Shown here piece by piece: positions 27,989 through 36,957 of a DNA stretch of 64,000 bases. The position numbers were made by a program, and so were the translations under genes. The notes beneath the pieces were generated by a model. It worked only from the letters and a program-made list of their open reading frames with translations. It had not been told where the DNA came from and made no database searches. This stretch comes from Candidatus Gastranaerophilales bacterium (GTDB lineage Bacteria > Cyanobacteriota > Vampirovibrionia > Gastranaerophilales > Gastranaerophilaceae): contig CALVAM010000002.1 of NCBI GenBank assembly GCA_944325545.1, positions 1 to 64,000 on the forward strand, read 5' to 3'. Within the stretch, counting starts at the first letter, position 1. The number at the start of each line of letters is the position of its first letter.

Positions 27989-29095
27989 ATGAATATTTTA
28001 GCAATTTCAAATTTTAATAAAGTTTTTATAAATTCAAATGATAATAAGTCTAATAATATTACAACAAACTTTGGGCTTAAATTAAAAAATCCATTAGTAG
28101 CTGATACAGTTAGCTTTAAAGGAGTTAAGAAAACTGTAGCGGAAGAAGTTTCAAAGCAAACAAAAAAAACTGCCGGTGATTTAAAGGATTTAATAACTAC
28201 AGATTTAGAAAAAAGAATCAGAAGGAAAGTTTCTCCTACTCATAAAAAATTTGTTGCTGATATAAAGAATTATTTTAAAAATGATCTCTCAACTGATAAA
28301 GAAAAAAAGTCTATAACATTGCACGAAAGAGTAAAAACAGAATTTTCAATCGGTCAAAAAGCTATTTCAAGAGGTTGGTATACGAAAAATGCTATTTTAG
28401 ACAATATGCGTGATATTTCAGGAATTTGTTTTGTTTTAGAAGATTCGAAGGGTTTTAATAATTTTGTTAAAAATTTTTCTGAAATGATGAAACATAGTAA
28501 AGCAAATATTGTTGAAGTTGAATATTTGAGAATGCCTCCGGTAATAAAAAGAGGAAAAGTTATTAAATCTTTTGATTCATTACCTCAAAATGGCTTAACT
28601 AAACTTAAAAATAATATTGAAAAATTTTTGAATCCGACTAAAACTTTATGGAAAGATGTTGATAGTATTGCGGGTTATTCAGGCTTACATATTACGGTTA
28701 AGCATCCGGATGGAAATTTTTCAGAAGTACAAATTATGACTAGAGGTATGTTTACAGTTAAAGATCCTGAAAATTTATATTATAAAGTAAAAAATAATAA
28801 AGTAATTGATAAAAAATATGAATTAATTTCTGAGTATTTAAAACCTTTAGCAAAGAAAAATCCGGACAAAATGACAGCTAAAGAAAAAGAAGAAGAAAAA
28901 GCTTTACATAAAGCTTTGAATAAATATACACAAGAAGCATATCAGCACGCAATTAATAATCCATATAATATGCATAAACTTCTTTCTGTAGCTGACGCAA
29001 AAGAATTAACTGCTAATGAAAAAGAATTATTAAAGCGATATGATTTAAATTTAATAGTTGAATTAATGAATTATTGCAAGAAAAATAATCATTAG
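27989..29095 (+). CDS. RelA/SpoT-domain-like protein with N-terminal VSFKG motif
   Basis: 368 aa. Residues about 115-255 resemble the RelA/SpoT nucleotidyltransferase fold: RDISGICFVLED (141-152) aligns with the D-x-x-A-x-R strand region, IAGYSGLHITV (228-237) with the Y-Q-S-L-H motif, and SEVQIMT (245-251) with EVQIRT. There is no HD hydrolase, TGS or ACT domain. The Asn-rich N-terminus carries TVSFKG (40-45). A divergent alarmone synthetase, a nucleotide-transferring effector or a toxSAS-like toxin are all possible; the usual ATP-binding arginines are not obvious. It converges on the genuine long Rel gene with a 4-nt overlap. No antitoxin-like gene is adjacent. Confidence 0.6.
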   Translation: MNILAISNFNKVFINSNDNKSNNITTNFGLKLKNPLVADTVSFKGVKKTVAEEVSKQTKKTAGDLKDLITTDLEKRIRRKVSPTHKKFVADIKNYFKNDLSTDKEKKSITLHERVKTEFSIGQKAISRGWYTKNAILDNMRDISGICFVLEDSKGFNNFVKNFSEMMKHSKANIVEVEYLRMPPVIKRGKVIKSFDSLPQNGLTKLKNNIEKFLNPTKTLWKDVDSIAGYSGLHITVKHPDGNFSEVQIMTRGMFTVKDPENLYYKVKNNKVIDKKYELISEYLKPLAKKNPDKMTAKEKEEEKALHKALNKYTQEAYQHAINNPYNMHKLLSVADAKELTANEKELLKRYDLNLIVELMNYCKKNNH

Positions 29096-31350
29096 TGAGA
29101 TTTTTTATTTTTCTTCGGCTTAGAAATTTTCTTCGTATACTGCTGCGGAGTTTTTGTATAAGATGTTTGAATTCTTTTTACACTAAATACATCAGGCATG
29201 GATTGAAGTGCATTCATAACTTTTCTTAGTGTATAAATATTATCTAATTCTATTCCAAGTTCAATAATTCCGACTTTACCTTTTGATTTAACATTTGCTG
29301 AAATAATATTAGTTCCGTTATCTGAAACAACACCAATTACATCTTTTAATAATCCCATTTTTTCAGCGGTTTCAATTCTGATTGTAGTACTATAAGTTTT
29401 ATTGATGTTATTTCCTGACCAATGAATATCCATTAATCTTTCAACAGGAATATTTTCTAAGGTTTTACAATCCAATCTATGAATTGTTACACCTTTTGAA
29501 CGAGTAACCACTCCTACAATAGGTTCTCCAGGGATAGGAGAACAACATCTTGCAAAAGAATATAAAAGACCTTCTAAGCCTACAATGTCTTTTTCAGAAG
29601 CTTTTCGGGGTTTGTGTAAATGTTGTGCATCCGGATTTTCAGCTTTTGGAGGTTTTTTAAGTTTATTTACAATCTTATTAATAGTAGTTTCTCCGTAACC
29701 TAAAGCTGCAAACAAATCATCTGCACTTACATAATTCATTTGTTTAGCAACTTTATCAAACTCTCCGTTTTTAACAAATTCGTCAAAGACAGTTTTTGTA
29801 AGTTCTTTTTCAAGATTAGCTTTACCGATTTCAATGTGATCTTCTCGTTTATTTTTCTTATACCATTGACGAATTCTGGATGCAGCTTGTTTTGTTACAA
29901 CAAAATTAAGCCAATCAAGACGAGGAGCTGCGACTTTAGAAGTCATAATTTCAACAATATCACCATTTTTAAGCTTGGTATCCAATTGAGCGATACGACC
30001 GTTAATTAAAGCTCCGATAGTTTTATGACCAACATCTGAGTGAATTCTATAAGCAAAATCAACAGGAGTAGCTCCTTGCGGTAAATCTATTACATCTCCT
30101 CCAGGAGTAAAGGCAAAAACCTGATCAGAGAATAAATCTAATTTAACTGAATTTACATAATCTTCTGCATCTTTTGTGTCTTTATTATATTCTACTAATT
30201 TTCTCATCCAAGAAAATTTAATATCACTTGCAGAATCTGCTTTTTTAGAGCCTTTTTCTTTATATCTCCAGTGTGCGGCAATACCATATTCAGCAATTTC
30301 GTGCATTTCCCAAGTTCTGATCTGAACTTCCAAAGGTTTTTGTCTCGGACCAATTACTGAAGTGTGAAGTGATTGATACATATTTCCCTTAGGCATTGCA
30401 ATATAGTCTTTAAACCTTCCGGGAATTGGTTTGAATTGAGAATGAATTAGACCTAAAACTTCATAACATTCTTTTTCTGTGTCAACTATTACACGTACTG
30501 CAGTTATATCGTATAAATCGTGAAATGCGACATTCAATCGCTGCATTTTATTATAAATACTATAATAGTGTTTTGCCCTTCCTGTAATTTGAGCATTTAT
30601 TCCACTTGCTTTAACGTCTTTTGAAATTTTATCTATCAAAAGTTTAACCGTCATTTCTCTTTCTGCTTTTTTTTGAGAAACAAGTTGTGCTATTTCATAA
30701 TATTTATCAGGATGTAAGTATTTGAGTGATAAATCTTCTAATTCAGCTTTAATTTTACCAACACCTAATCTGTTAGCAAGAGGGGCAAAGATATCTAATG
30801 TTTCTTGAGCTATTTTGTGCTGCTTAGCCGGAGTCATATAATTAAGTGTTCGCATATTATGAAGTCTATCTGCCAGTTTTAAGAGAATAATTCTTACATC
30901 ACTTGCCATTGCAATAAACATTCTGCGAAAATTTTCTGCTTGACGTTCTTCAGTTGATTTAAATTGTAATTTCCCAAGCTTTGTTACACCTTGAACTAAA
31001 TTTAATACATCTTCACCAAACAATTCTTTTATTTCTTCAGGCTTTGTTTCAGTATCTTCTAAAATATCATGTAAAAAACCTGCCATTAAAGTATGTTTAT
31101 CAGCTCTTAGACCAATCAAAATCTTTACAACTTCCATCGGATGAATTATATAAGGTTCTTCTGAAACTCGATATTGTCCGCTATGAAGCTTTTTAGCAAA
31201 TTCAAATGCTTTTTCAAGTTCTTCTATATCTTCAGCTGTATATTGTTTTTCTTCTAATAAAGCTCTAATTTCATCAAAATTTATTACAAATTGTTCCATA
31301 ATATTGCTATCATAGTGTTTTTTTACTAAATTTTCAAGTATTTTAGTCAT
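29092..31350 (-). CDS. rel: Bifunctional (p)ppGpp synthetase/hydrolase (long Rel)
   Basis: 752 aa. The HD hydrolase domain contains HSGQYRVSEEPYIIHP and FLHDILEDT; both His-Asp pairs are intact. The synthetase domain contains RAKHYYSIYNKM, YDITAVRVIVDT, YQSLHTSV and EVQIRTWEMHEIAEYGIAAHW. TGS (VFAFTPGGDVIDLPQGATPVDFAY), helical and zinc-finger (FARCCSPIPGEPIVG) regions and a C-terminal ACT domain follow. It therefore probably makes and degrades the stringent-response alarmone. Both ATG 31350 and ATG 31299 lack a good Shine-Dalgarno; the longer form is given. The C-terminal tail is Lys-rich. Confidence 0.97.
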   Translation of the reverse strand: MTKILENLVKKHYDSNIMEQFVINFDEIRALLEEKQYTAEDIEELEKAFEFAKKLHSGQYRVSEEPYIIHPMEVVKILIGLRADKHTLMAGFLHDILEDTETKPEEIKELFGEDVLNLVQGVTKLGKLQFKSTEERQAENFRRMFIAMASDVRIILLKLADRLHNMRTLNYMTPAKQHKIAQETLDIFAPLANRLGVGKIKAELEDLSLKYLHPDKYYEIAQLVSQKKAEREMTVKLLIDKISKDVKASGINAQITGRAKHYYSIYNKMQRLNVAFHDLYDITAVRVIVDTEKECYEVLGLIHSQFKPIPGRFKDYIAMPKGNMYQSLHTSVIGPRQKPLEVQIRTWEMHEIAEYGIAAHWRYKEKGSKKADSASDIKFSWMRKLVEYNKDTKDAEDYVNSVKLDLFSDQVFAFTPGGDVIDLPQGATPVDFAYRIHSDVGHKTIGALINGRIAQLDTKLKNGDIVEIMTSKVAAPRLDWLNFVVTKQAASRIRQWYKKNKREDHIEIGKANLEKELTKTVFDEFVKNGEFDKVAKQMNYVSADDLFAALGYGETTINKIVNKLKKPPKAENPDAQHLHKPRKASEKDIVGLEGLLYSFARCCSPIPGEPIVGVVTRSKGVTIHRLDCKTLENIPVERLMDIHWSGNNINKTYSTTIRIETAEKMGLLKDVIGVVSDNGTNIISANVKSKGKVGIIELGIELDNIYTLRKVMNALQSMPDVFSVKRIQTSYTKTPQQYTKKISKPKKNKKSH

Positions 31351-31392
31351 TTTTTTGATGAAAATACTTCAGAAGAGGGAGTTTTAAAAATT

Positions 31393-31420
31393 AAAGCACA
31401 AGATAAAAATCCTGTGCTTT
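31393..31420 (-). terminator. Terminator between the TolC-like gene and rel
   Basis: On the minus strand AAAGCACAGGAT pairs with ATCTTGTGCTTT (one G-U) around a T5-rich loop, followed by AATTTTTAAAAC. It lies 15 nt past the TolC-like stop, so rel has a separate promoter in the 31351-31392 stretch or reads through. Confidence 0.7.
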
Positions 31421-31434
31421 TGGTTTTACTCTAA

Positions 31435-32844
31435 TTAAACTTTTTGAGCGGCAATTGCTTTATAAAAACTTATGTAATCTATCATACAATCAAATTCACT
31501 TGAATATACCATTTTATTAACACTAAGTAAATTTTCTTCCATTTGATTTAAATCTAATTTTGCAATTACACCTTCATTATATTTATGTTGTGAAAGCTCA
31601 AAATCTTTCTTTTCTAATTCTTGAATTTTCTTTTGTTTTGCTAATTTTTCTTTATCCATATTTATAGAAACTAAAGAATCATTAACTTCTTGCATTGATG
31701 TTAAATTAGTTTTTTCATAGTTTTTCAAACTTTTTTCATATGCAATTTTTTTAGCTTTTAAATTAGCTTTAATTTTTCCGCCCATAAATAAAGGCTGCAT
31801 AATTGATCCACCAAATCCCCAAATCATATTTGATGTGGTAAATAAACTTTCTAAATGTTTTGTATTAAATAAAACTCCGCCTCCCAAACTCAATGTCGGC
31901 AACATTTCTTTTCTTGCAACCTTAACATCAATTCCTGCTTTTTCTAGCATTTTTTCTGCTTTCATATAATCAGGACGTTTCATTATAACATCTGAACTTA
32001 TAGTTTCAGGAATGACGCCTGAAAATGCAAGTGTTTTATAATCGCATCTTTTATATTCTTCAATATTATTAGGGCTATCACCTGTTAATACTGCAAGTTG
32101 ATGAAGAAGTTTTGTTCTTTCTTTTTTCAAATCTGTTAAATCTGCAACGCCTGAAATATATGCCTTATTTGCTTTTACCAAATCAGATGTTGATACTACA
32201 CCTTCTGCGTTGCTTACTGACATTATTTCAAAGATTTCTTTTCTTAATTTTACGATATCTTCTTGAATGTCAATCATTGCATCAAGTTTTACAATATTTA
32301 CATAAACACTTCCTATTGCAGAGGCTATTGAAATATAAGCAGCTTGTTCATCTAAAATCGATGCTTCATATAATTTTCTAACTGCTGTAGTTTTATTATG
32401 ATTTTTACCAAATAAATCAAGCTCATAATTAGCTATAATCGGTAAACCAAAACCTCCTGAAGATGGTCCGATAAACTTACCATACCCTGGGAAAAATCCT
32501 GCCTGTAATGTTGGTAATTCATTTGCTCTTTGCATTACTACATTTTGATAATATTCATCAATTGTTAATGTAGCCATCTTTAAATCTTTATTATTTTCAA
32601 CAGCTTTAATAATATAATTATTCAAATATTCATCATTAAATTGTCCCCACCATGCTAAATTTATATATTCATATTTATTCTTTTGGGGTTGAATTTTATT
32701 TGATTTTTCTTTAGTTTTTTTACTGTTTTTATCTACATTTTGTTCTGCACCTGCACTTAAAACAGTTTTCTCTGCGCTAAATGCAATACCTGCATTACTT
32801 GTTATAAATGATAGCATTAATGTAACTATTAAAAGCTTTTTCAT
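31435..32844 (-). CDS. TolC-like outer-membrane efflux protein (OprM/NodT type)
   Basis: About 469 aa. The signal peptide KKLLIVTLMLSFITSNAGIAFSAE is followed by a Lys-rich linker and two TolC repeats, with family landmarks NYELDLFGKN and VIMKRPDYMKAEKMLEKAGIDV. It should form the trimeric outer-membrane tunnel of an efflux pump. ATG at 32844 with CGGAGA 9 nt upstream is preferred over 32913, which would disrupt the signal peptide. It is divergent from marR and the EmrA-like adaptor gene, with palindromes in the shared promoter, so it is probably MarR-controlled. Confidence 0.93.
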   Translation of the reverse strand: MKKLLIVTLMLSFITSNAGIAFSAEKTVLSAGAEQNVDKNSKKTKEKSNKIQPQKNKYEYINLAWWGQFNDEYLNNYIIKAVENNKDLKMATLTIDEYYQNVVMQRANELPTLQAGFFPGYGKFIGPSSGGFGLPIIANYELDLFGKNHNKTTAVRKLYEASILDEQAAYISIASAIGSVYVNIVKLDAMIDIQEDIVKLRKEIFEIMSVSNAEGVVSTSDLVKANKAYISGVADLTDLKKERTKLLHQLAVLTGDSPNNIEEYKRCDYKTLAFSGVIPETISSDVIMKRPDYMKAEKMLEKAGIDVKVARKEMLPTLSLGGGVLFNTKHLESLFTTSNMIWGFGGSIMQPLFMGGKIKANLKAKKIAYEKSLKNYEKTNLTSMQEVNDSLVSINMDKEKLAKQKKIQELEKKDFELSQHKYNEGVIAKLDLNQMEENLLSVNKMVYSSEFDCMIDYISFYKAIAAQKV

Positions 32845-32896
32845 AATCTTTTCTCCGAGTACTTGATTTTTTCTGAGAGTAATGATAACATAATTG

Positions 32897-32928
32897 TGTT
32901 GCATTTGCAACATGTAGTAATTACAACA
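32897..32928. promoter_or_regulatory. Two abutting 16-bp palindromes, predicted MarR operators
   Basis: TGTTGCATTTGCAACA (32897-32912) is a perfect palindrome. It is directly followed by TGTAGTAATTACAACA (32913-32928), a palindrome with one mismatched pair. Both lie between the divergent TolC-like and marR starts, where a MarR dimer commonly binds to repress both directions. Confidence 0.65.
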
Positions 32929-32953
32929 TACTTTAAATAAAGGATTTAATCAA

Positions 32954-33409
32954 GTGAAAAGACATTTTACGGATACTATTTTTTATCAAATAGAGCTTAC
33001 CGCAAAATATTGTAAATTAATGGGACAACAAGTTTTTGAAAAATATAATGTAGGTTTAACAGTAGAAGAGTATTCTGTACTTGATACATTGATTTGTAAA
33101 CCGGAAATTTGTCAACGAGATTTGGCAAAATTAATTTTAAAAGACAGAGCAAATACGGGTAAGATTCTTGATAGTTTGGAAAAACGAGGTTATGTAAAAA
33201 GAAAATTAGCTATAAAAAATAATCGTCCTGTAAAAATAGCAGAAATAACAGATTTAGGAAAAGATAGAGTTGAGGAAGTATCTGAAAAATTAAGACCACA
33301 CATGCAAGTTGTTATGGATAAAATTAATAATAGTGACCTTGCAAGAGTGAGTGATTTATTAAGAGAGTTAAGAGAATTTTTAAATGATACGTTAGAAATA
33401 CAGATATAG
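32954..33409 (+). CDS. MarR-family transcriptional regulator
   Basis: 151 aa. Winged helix-turn-helix repressor: LICKPEICQRDLAKLILKDR is the HTH and DSLEKRGYVKRKLAIKNNRP the wing. The GTG start is preceded by AAAGGA. It is 8 nt upstream of the EmrA-like gene and divergent from the TolC-like gene. The arrangement implies ligand-released control of an efflux pump, with operator palindromes at 32897-32928. Confidence 0.92.
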   Translation: MKRHFTDTIFYQIELTAKYCKLMGQQVFEKYNVGLTVEEYSVLDTLICKPEICQRDLAKLILKDRANTGKILDSLEKRGYVKRKLAIKNNRPVKIAEITDLGKDRVEEVSEKLRPHMQVVMDKINNSDLARVSDLLRELREFLNDTLEIQI

Positions 33410-33417
33410 GTGAAAAA

Positions 33418-34443
33418 ATGAGTGAAGAAAATAAAATTGAAGAGGAATTACATACAAAAAAATTACCTGTAAAAAAAAGATACATTTTTAGTTTTTTAGC
33501 AATAATAGGTGCAATAATAGGTGGATATTTTATTTACGATGCTTTAGGTTATCAATCTACTGATGATGCTTACGTAGAAACCACTACAGTTTCAGTATCG
33601 CCAAAAGTATCAGGACAAATAGTAAAAGTATTAGTAGAAGATAACCAACCTGTAAAGGCTGGTCAAGTTGTTGCGGTTATTGATAAAATTGATTATGAAG
33701 TAAAATTGGACCAAGCTACTGCTGCTTATGAAAGAGCTTTATTAAACCAAGAAAATGCTCATGCCAATTTAAATGCGGCAAATTCTGAAATAGAACTTGC
33801 TAAAAAGGATGTTGAAAGATATGAAAATCTTTATGCAGCAGGAGCTGTTTCTAAACAGACTCTTGATAGAGCTAGAACTAATTTAGAAAGTATTCAAGCT
33901 AAACAAACTACTGCAGAACAGTCAATTTTTTCAAAAAATCCCGAAAAAAGTGCAAAAGTTGCAGATGCGGATTTAAATGTTTTAAAAGCTCAAAAGAAAG
34001 CTGCTGAATTAGCTTTAGAATACACTGATATAAAAGCTCCAATTGATGGTACTGTTTCTAACAAAAAAGTAGAAGTTGGTATGATGGTTCAACCTGGTTC
34101 TCCTTTATTTGTTATAGTTCCTCACGATGTTTGGGTAGTTGCTAATTATAAAGAAACACAACTTACTAAAATGAAAAAAGGCATGGATGTTGATATCAAA
34201 ATTGATACTTATCCTGATAAAGTTTTTAAAGGAAAAATCGATAGTATTCAAAGAAGTTCCGGAGCTAAAGCAAGCTTATTCCCTCCGGAAAACGCTGTTG
34301 GATCTTTTGTAAAAATCGTTCAAAGAATTCCTGTAAAAATTGTATTTACAGAAAAAATTGATCCTAGCGAATATTCAATAATTCCCGGAATGTCAGTTGT
34401 TCCAAAAGTTAGAATTAGAGAATATTACAAAAATAACAAGTAA
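33418..34443 (+). CDS. EmrA/HlyD-family membrane fusion protein
   Basis: 341 aa. Periplasmic adaptor with one N-terminal membrane anchor (FSFLAIIGAIIGGYFIYDALG). The lipoyl half-motifs are VSGQIVKVLVEDNQPVKAG and IDGTVSNKKVEVGMMVQPGS, separated by a coiled-coil hairpin (about 100-200). It should link the TolC-like protein to an inner-membrane transporter. In EmrAB-type loci an MFS transporter gene follows, but here a terminator and repeats follow instead, so the inner-membrane partner is missing from this locus. Confidence 0.93.
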   Translation: MSEENKIEEELHTKKLPVKKRYIFSFLAIIGAIIGGYFIYDALGYQSTDDAYVETTTVSVSPKVSGQIVKVLVEDNQPVKAGQVVAVIDKIDYEVKLDQATAAYERALLNQENAHANLNAANSEIELAKKDVERYENLYAAGAVSKQTLDRARTNLESIQAKQTTAEQSIFSKNPEKSAKVADADLNVLKAQKKAAELALEYTDIKAPIDGTVSNKKVEVGMMVQPGSPLFVIVPHDVWVVANYKETQLTKMKKGMDVDIKIDTYPDKVFKGKIDSIQRSSGAKASLFPPENAVGSFVKIVQRIPVKIVFTEKIDPSEYSIIPGMSVVPKVRIREYYKNNK

Positions 34444-34471
34444 CTATATTTTTTCAGTATTACGACTCTGT

Positions 34472-34508
34472 GGTTCGGGGATGCTCTCGCCGAACCTTTA
34501 TTTTTTAT
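34472..34508 (+). terminator. Terminator after the EmrA-like gene
   Basis: GGTTCGG pairs with CCGAACC around a GC-rich loop, followed by TTTATTTTTTATT. It closes the marR-emrA operon and shows that no further gene belongs to it. Confidence 0.85.
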
Positions 34509-34509
34509 T

Positions 34510-35316
34510 AGTGAGGAGTGAATAGTGAGTAGTGAATAGAAATTTATTTAACTTCTTTTTCAACTTTTCAACTTATAAACGAAAAACTAGTGATTAGTGA
34601 ATAGTGAGTAGTGAATCGAAATTTATTATTAACTTCTTATACACTCTTAAACTTATAAATACGTCACCCTGAATTCATTTCAGGGTCTTATAAATTAGAA
34701 AATAAAACTACAAGTGTGTAAGATTCCGAAATAAATTCGGAATGACAAATATTATTAACTCCTTCTCAACTTATAAACTTATTCCTACTTATCTTCTACC
34801 ATCCCCTCCCCTTGAGGGAGGGGGTGAGGGGGTGGGGTCTTGATGATTGAAAATTCAATTTTTGTAAATTAGTTTTTTGTTGGGTTTCACCAAACCTACT
34901 ATTTCTACATTGACTAAATAGAAATAGTGAATAGTGAATAGTGATTAGTGAATAGAAATTTATTTAACTTCTTTTTCAACTTTTCAACTTATAAACGAAA
35001 AACTAGTGATTAGTGAATAGTGAGTAGTGAATCGAAATTTATTATTAACTTCTTATACACTCTTAAACTTATAAATACGTCACCCTGAATTCATTTCAGG
35101 GTCTTATAAATTAGAAAGTCAAACTACAAGCGTGTAAGATTCCGAAATAAATTCGGAATGACAAATATTATTAACTCCTTCTCAACTTATAAACTTATTC
35201 CTACTTATCTTCTACCATCCCCTCCCCTTGAGGGAGGGGGTGAGGGGGTGGGGTTTTGATGATTGAAAATTTAATTTTTATAAATTAGTTTTTGTTGGGT
35301 TTCACCAAACCTACTC
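34510..35316. repeat. Composite repeats in a 416-bp tandem duplication
   Basis: No gene is visible. Two near-identical copies, about 34525-34900 and 34941-35316, are offset by exactly 416 bp. Each contains heptamer units (AGTGAAT family), the palindromes CCCTGAATTCATTTCAGGG and TTCCGAAATAAATTCGGAA, the G-rich hairpin element CCCTCCCCTTGAGGGAGG, and a GTTGGGTTTCACC element. The few differences (for example AGAAAATAAAAC versus AGAAAGTCAAAC) show that the duplication is recent. Confidence 0.9.
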
Positions 35317-35317
35317 T

Positions 35318-35587
35318 CTATTTATCTTTATTAGTAGCTCTCAAACCTGTATAAATACCTGCACCAGCTCCTAAAATACTATTAATAGCTAAAGAATTCT
35401 TAAATGGAGATTTAGAGAATTGGCATTTTCTTGATACCAAATCTAAAGCTACACCAAAACCAAACCAAGAACCTGCAGTTACTAAACTTTCATTCACAGG
35501 ATTTACTTTATTTTTTTTAACTAAACTACTTTTTTGTTGCACAGCACAAAAACTGCCCACGGGATAATTTATTCTATTAACTTGCAT
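35318..35587 (-). CDS. Small hypothetical protein with Gly/Ala-rich hydrophobic segments
   Basis: 89 aa, basic. Two hydrophobic stretches (SLVTAGSWFGFGVALDLV, and AINSILGAGAGIYTGL) suggest a helical hairpin in the membrane. No domain is recognised and no signal peptide is visible. Upstream on the minus strand AAGAGATATAA offers a weak Shine-Dalgarno. It lies between a repeat block and tRNA-Leu. Its C-terminal codons border the repeat. Confidence 0.5.
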   Translation of the reverse strand: MQVNRINYPVGSFCAVQQKSSLVKKNKVNPVNESLVTAGSWFGFGVALDLVSRKCQFSKSPFKNSLAINSILGAGAGIYTGLRATNKDK

Positions 35588-35607
35588 ATTTATATCTCTT
35601 AAAAAAA

Positions 35608-35691
35608 TGCCGATGGCCGGGGTCGAACCGGCACGTAGTTGCCTACACCAGATTTTGAGTCTGGCACGTCTACCAATTCCATCACATCGGC
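35608..35691 (-). tRNA. tRNA-Leu (CAA)
   Basis: The minus strand gives acceptor GCCGATG pairing with CATCGGC, a D arm starting TGGAATTGGTAGACG, anticodon arm CCAGACTCAAAATCTGG with anticodon CAA, a long class II variable arm, and T arm CCGGTTCGACCCCGG. The CCA is not encoded. Its 5' end is duplicated twice further upstream. Confidence 0.95.
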
Positions 35692-36040
35692 ATATTCAAT
35701 TATCAATTTTCTAAAATCTTGTTTATGATGGAATTGGTCTATATCTTTATTTCACTAGATTTTTTACCAAATCCCTCACTTCTTTAATATTACCACGTGT
35801 TTACCACTTTGCGAAGATTATTTCAAACCTACCCGCTTGGGCATCACATCGGCATATTCAATTATCAATTTTCTAAAATCTTGTTTGTGATGGAATTGGT
35901 CTATATCTTTATTTCGCTAGATTTTTTACCAAATCCCTCACTTCTTTAATATTACCACGTGTTTACCACTTTGCGAAGATTATTTCAAACCTACCCGCTT
36001 GGGCATCACATCGGCATATTCAATTATCAATTTTCTAAAA
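35681..36040. repeat. 162-bp tandem repeats containing the tRNA-Leu 5' end
   Basis: ATCACATCGGCATATTCAAT begins at 35681 (inside tRNA-Leu), 35843 and 36005. The first two begin complete 162-bp units and the third is partial. Each unit carries part of the tRNA acceptor/D-arm and, in inverted orientation, TGATGGAATTGGT, which can pair with the D-arm segment. Only a few substitutions separate the units. Duplicated tRNA ends are typical of integration scars; no integrase gene is present. The remaining stretch to 36120 shows no feature. Confidence 0.8.
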
Positions 36041-36171
36041 ACAATGAACGCTTTCATTAAAGCAAAAAAACAAATTTATTTCAATGATTATTTTTACTTT
36101 TAAAAAATAATCCTTAAATAATGTACAAAAGACTAATTTTTATTCTTAAAAGAAAATCCAATAATAAACAT

Positions 36172-36957
36172 ATGAAAAATATCATTTCAATACTAATTTT
36201 AATACTATTTCTAATAAACCCGACACTTGCCGCAACATTTCAAGGTGGAGTGTCAGAACAAGGTGCAGGGAATTCAAGTAGAATTATAGATAAAAATACC
36301 GGTGAAGGAGTTGGAGGAGCTGATATTATTCTTCCTAAACAAAATTATTCTACAAGAACAGACAAAGACGGTTTTTTTGAATTAGATACTTCTATTAACG
36401 GACCTAGTATTATGTCTGTACAGAAAAAAAATTACAAACCTTTCACAATGACAATTAATGATCAGACACTATCTGCTCCTATTGTTGTTGGTATTGAAAA
36501 ATCGAATGCTTCTGATATTGCTATTGATTCTAATATGTATCATTTAGGTGATAACAGCTATTCTGATTTATCCGCTAATGCAGGAGAATTCAGAATGCAA
36601 GCTATAGGACCTTTTTATACTAAAAGATTTACTCTTAAAAACATCAATATTTCTAAACCTATTTATCTTGTTATAGGCTCAATTATAGGTATTGATACCG
36701 CTATGGCTCGTTCTATGGGACAAAATAAAATTACAAATGCGTTTGCATCACCTCCGGAAGTTTATTTTAACGGAAATAAAGTTTCCGAAATTCAACTTAA
36801 TGGTGACGGACAAAAAATTAAGCTTCCAGCCAGTTTAGTGAAAAAAGGACAAGTTAATGAAATTACTATCAAAACCGGTAGAAACTTAATGCAAACTGCT
36901 TATATTGACTATGACGACATTGAATTTATGAACTTAATTATTGAGAATGACAATTAA
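36172..36957 (+). CDS. Secreted protein with carboxypeptidase-regulatory-like domain
   Basis: About 261 aa. The signal peptide KNIISILILILFLINPTLAA precedes a beta-sandwich (IIDKNTGEGVGGADIILP and STRTDKDGFFELDTS) of the CarboxypepD_reg/prealbumin-like type. The remaining 170 residues are beta-rich and unrecognised. The ATG at 36121 would place 17 basic residues before the signal peptide, so 36172 is preferred, though no strong Shine-Dalgarno is seen. It converges with the HESYH protein gene and overlaps it by 4 nt. Surface or periplasmic role inferred. Confidence 0.7.
   Translation: MKNIISILILILFLINPTLAATFQGGVSEQGAGNSSRIIDKNTGEGVGGADIILPKQNYSTRTDKDGFFELDTSINGPSIMSVQKKNYKPFTMTINDQTLSAPIVVGIEKSNASDIAIDSNMYHLGDNSYSDLSANAGEFRMQAIGPFYTKRFTLKNINISKPIYLVIGSIIGIDTAMARSMGQNKITNAFASPPEVYFNGNKVSEIQLNGDGQKIKLPASLVKKGQVNEITIKTGRNLMQTAYIDYDDIEFMNLIIENDN

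Noticed and set aside
34510-35316. CRISPR array
   Set aside because: The repeats are not 24-40-bp direct repeats with unique equal-length spacers, and no cas gene is near; they are mixed palindromes and heptamers duplicated as a block.
35681-36040. Intact integrase gene or second tRNA-Leu in the 162-bp repeats
   Set aside because: Both strands have stops in all frames over the units, and only the tRNA 5' segment is copied, so neither is complete.
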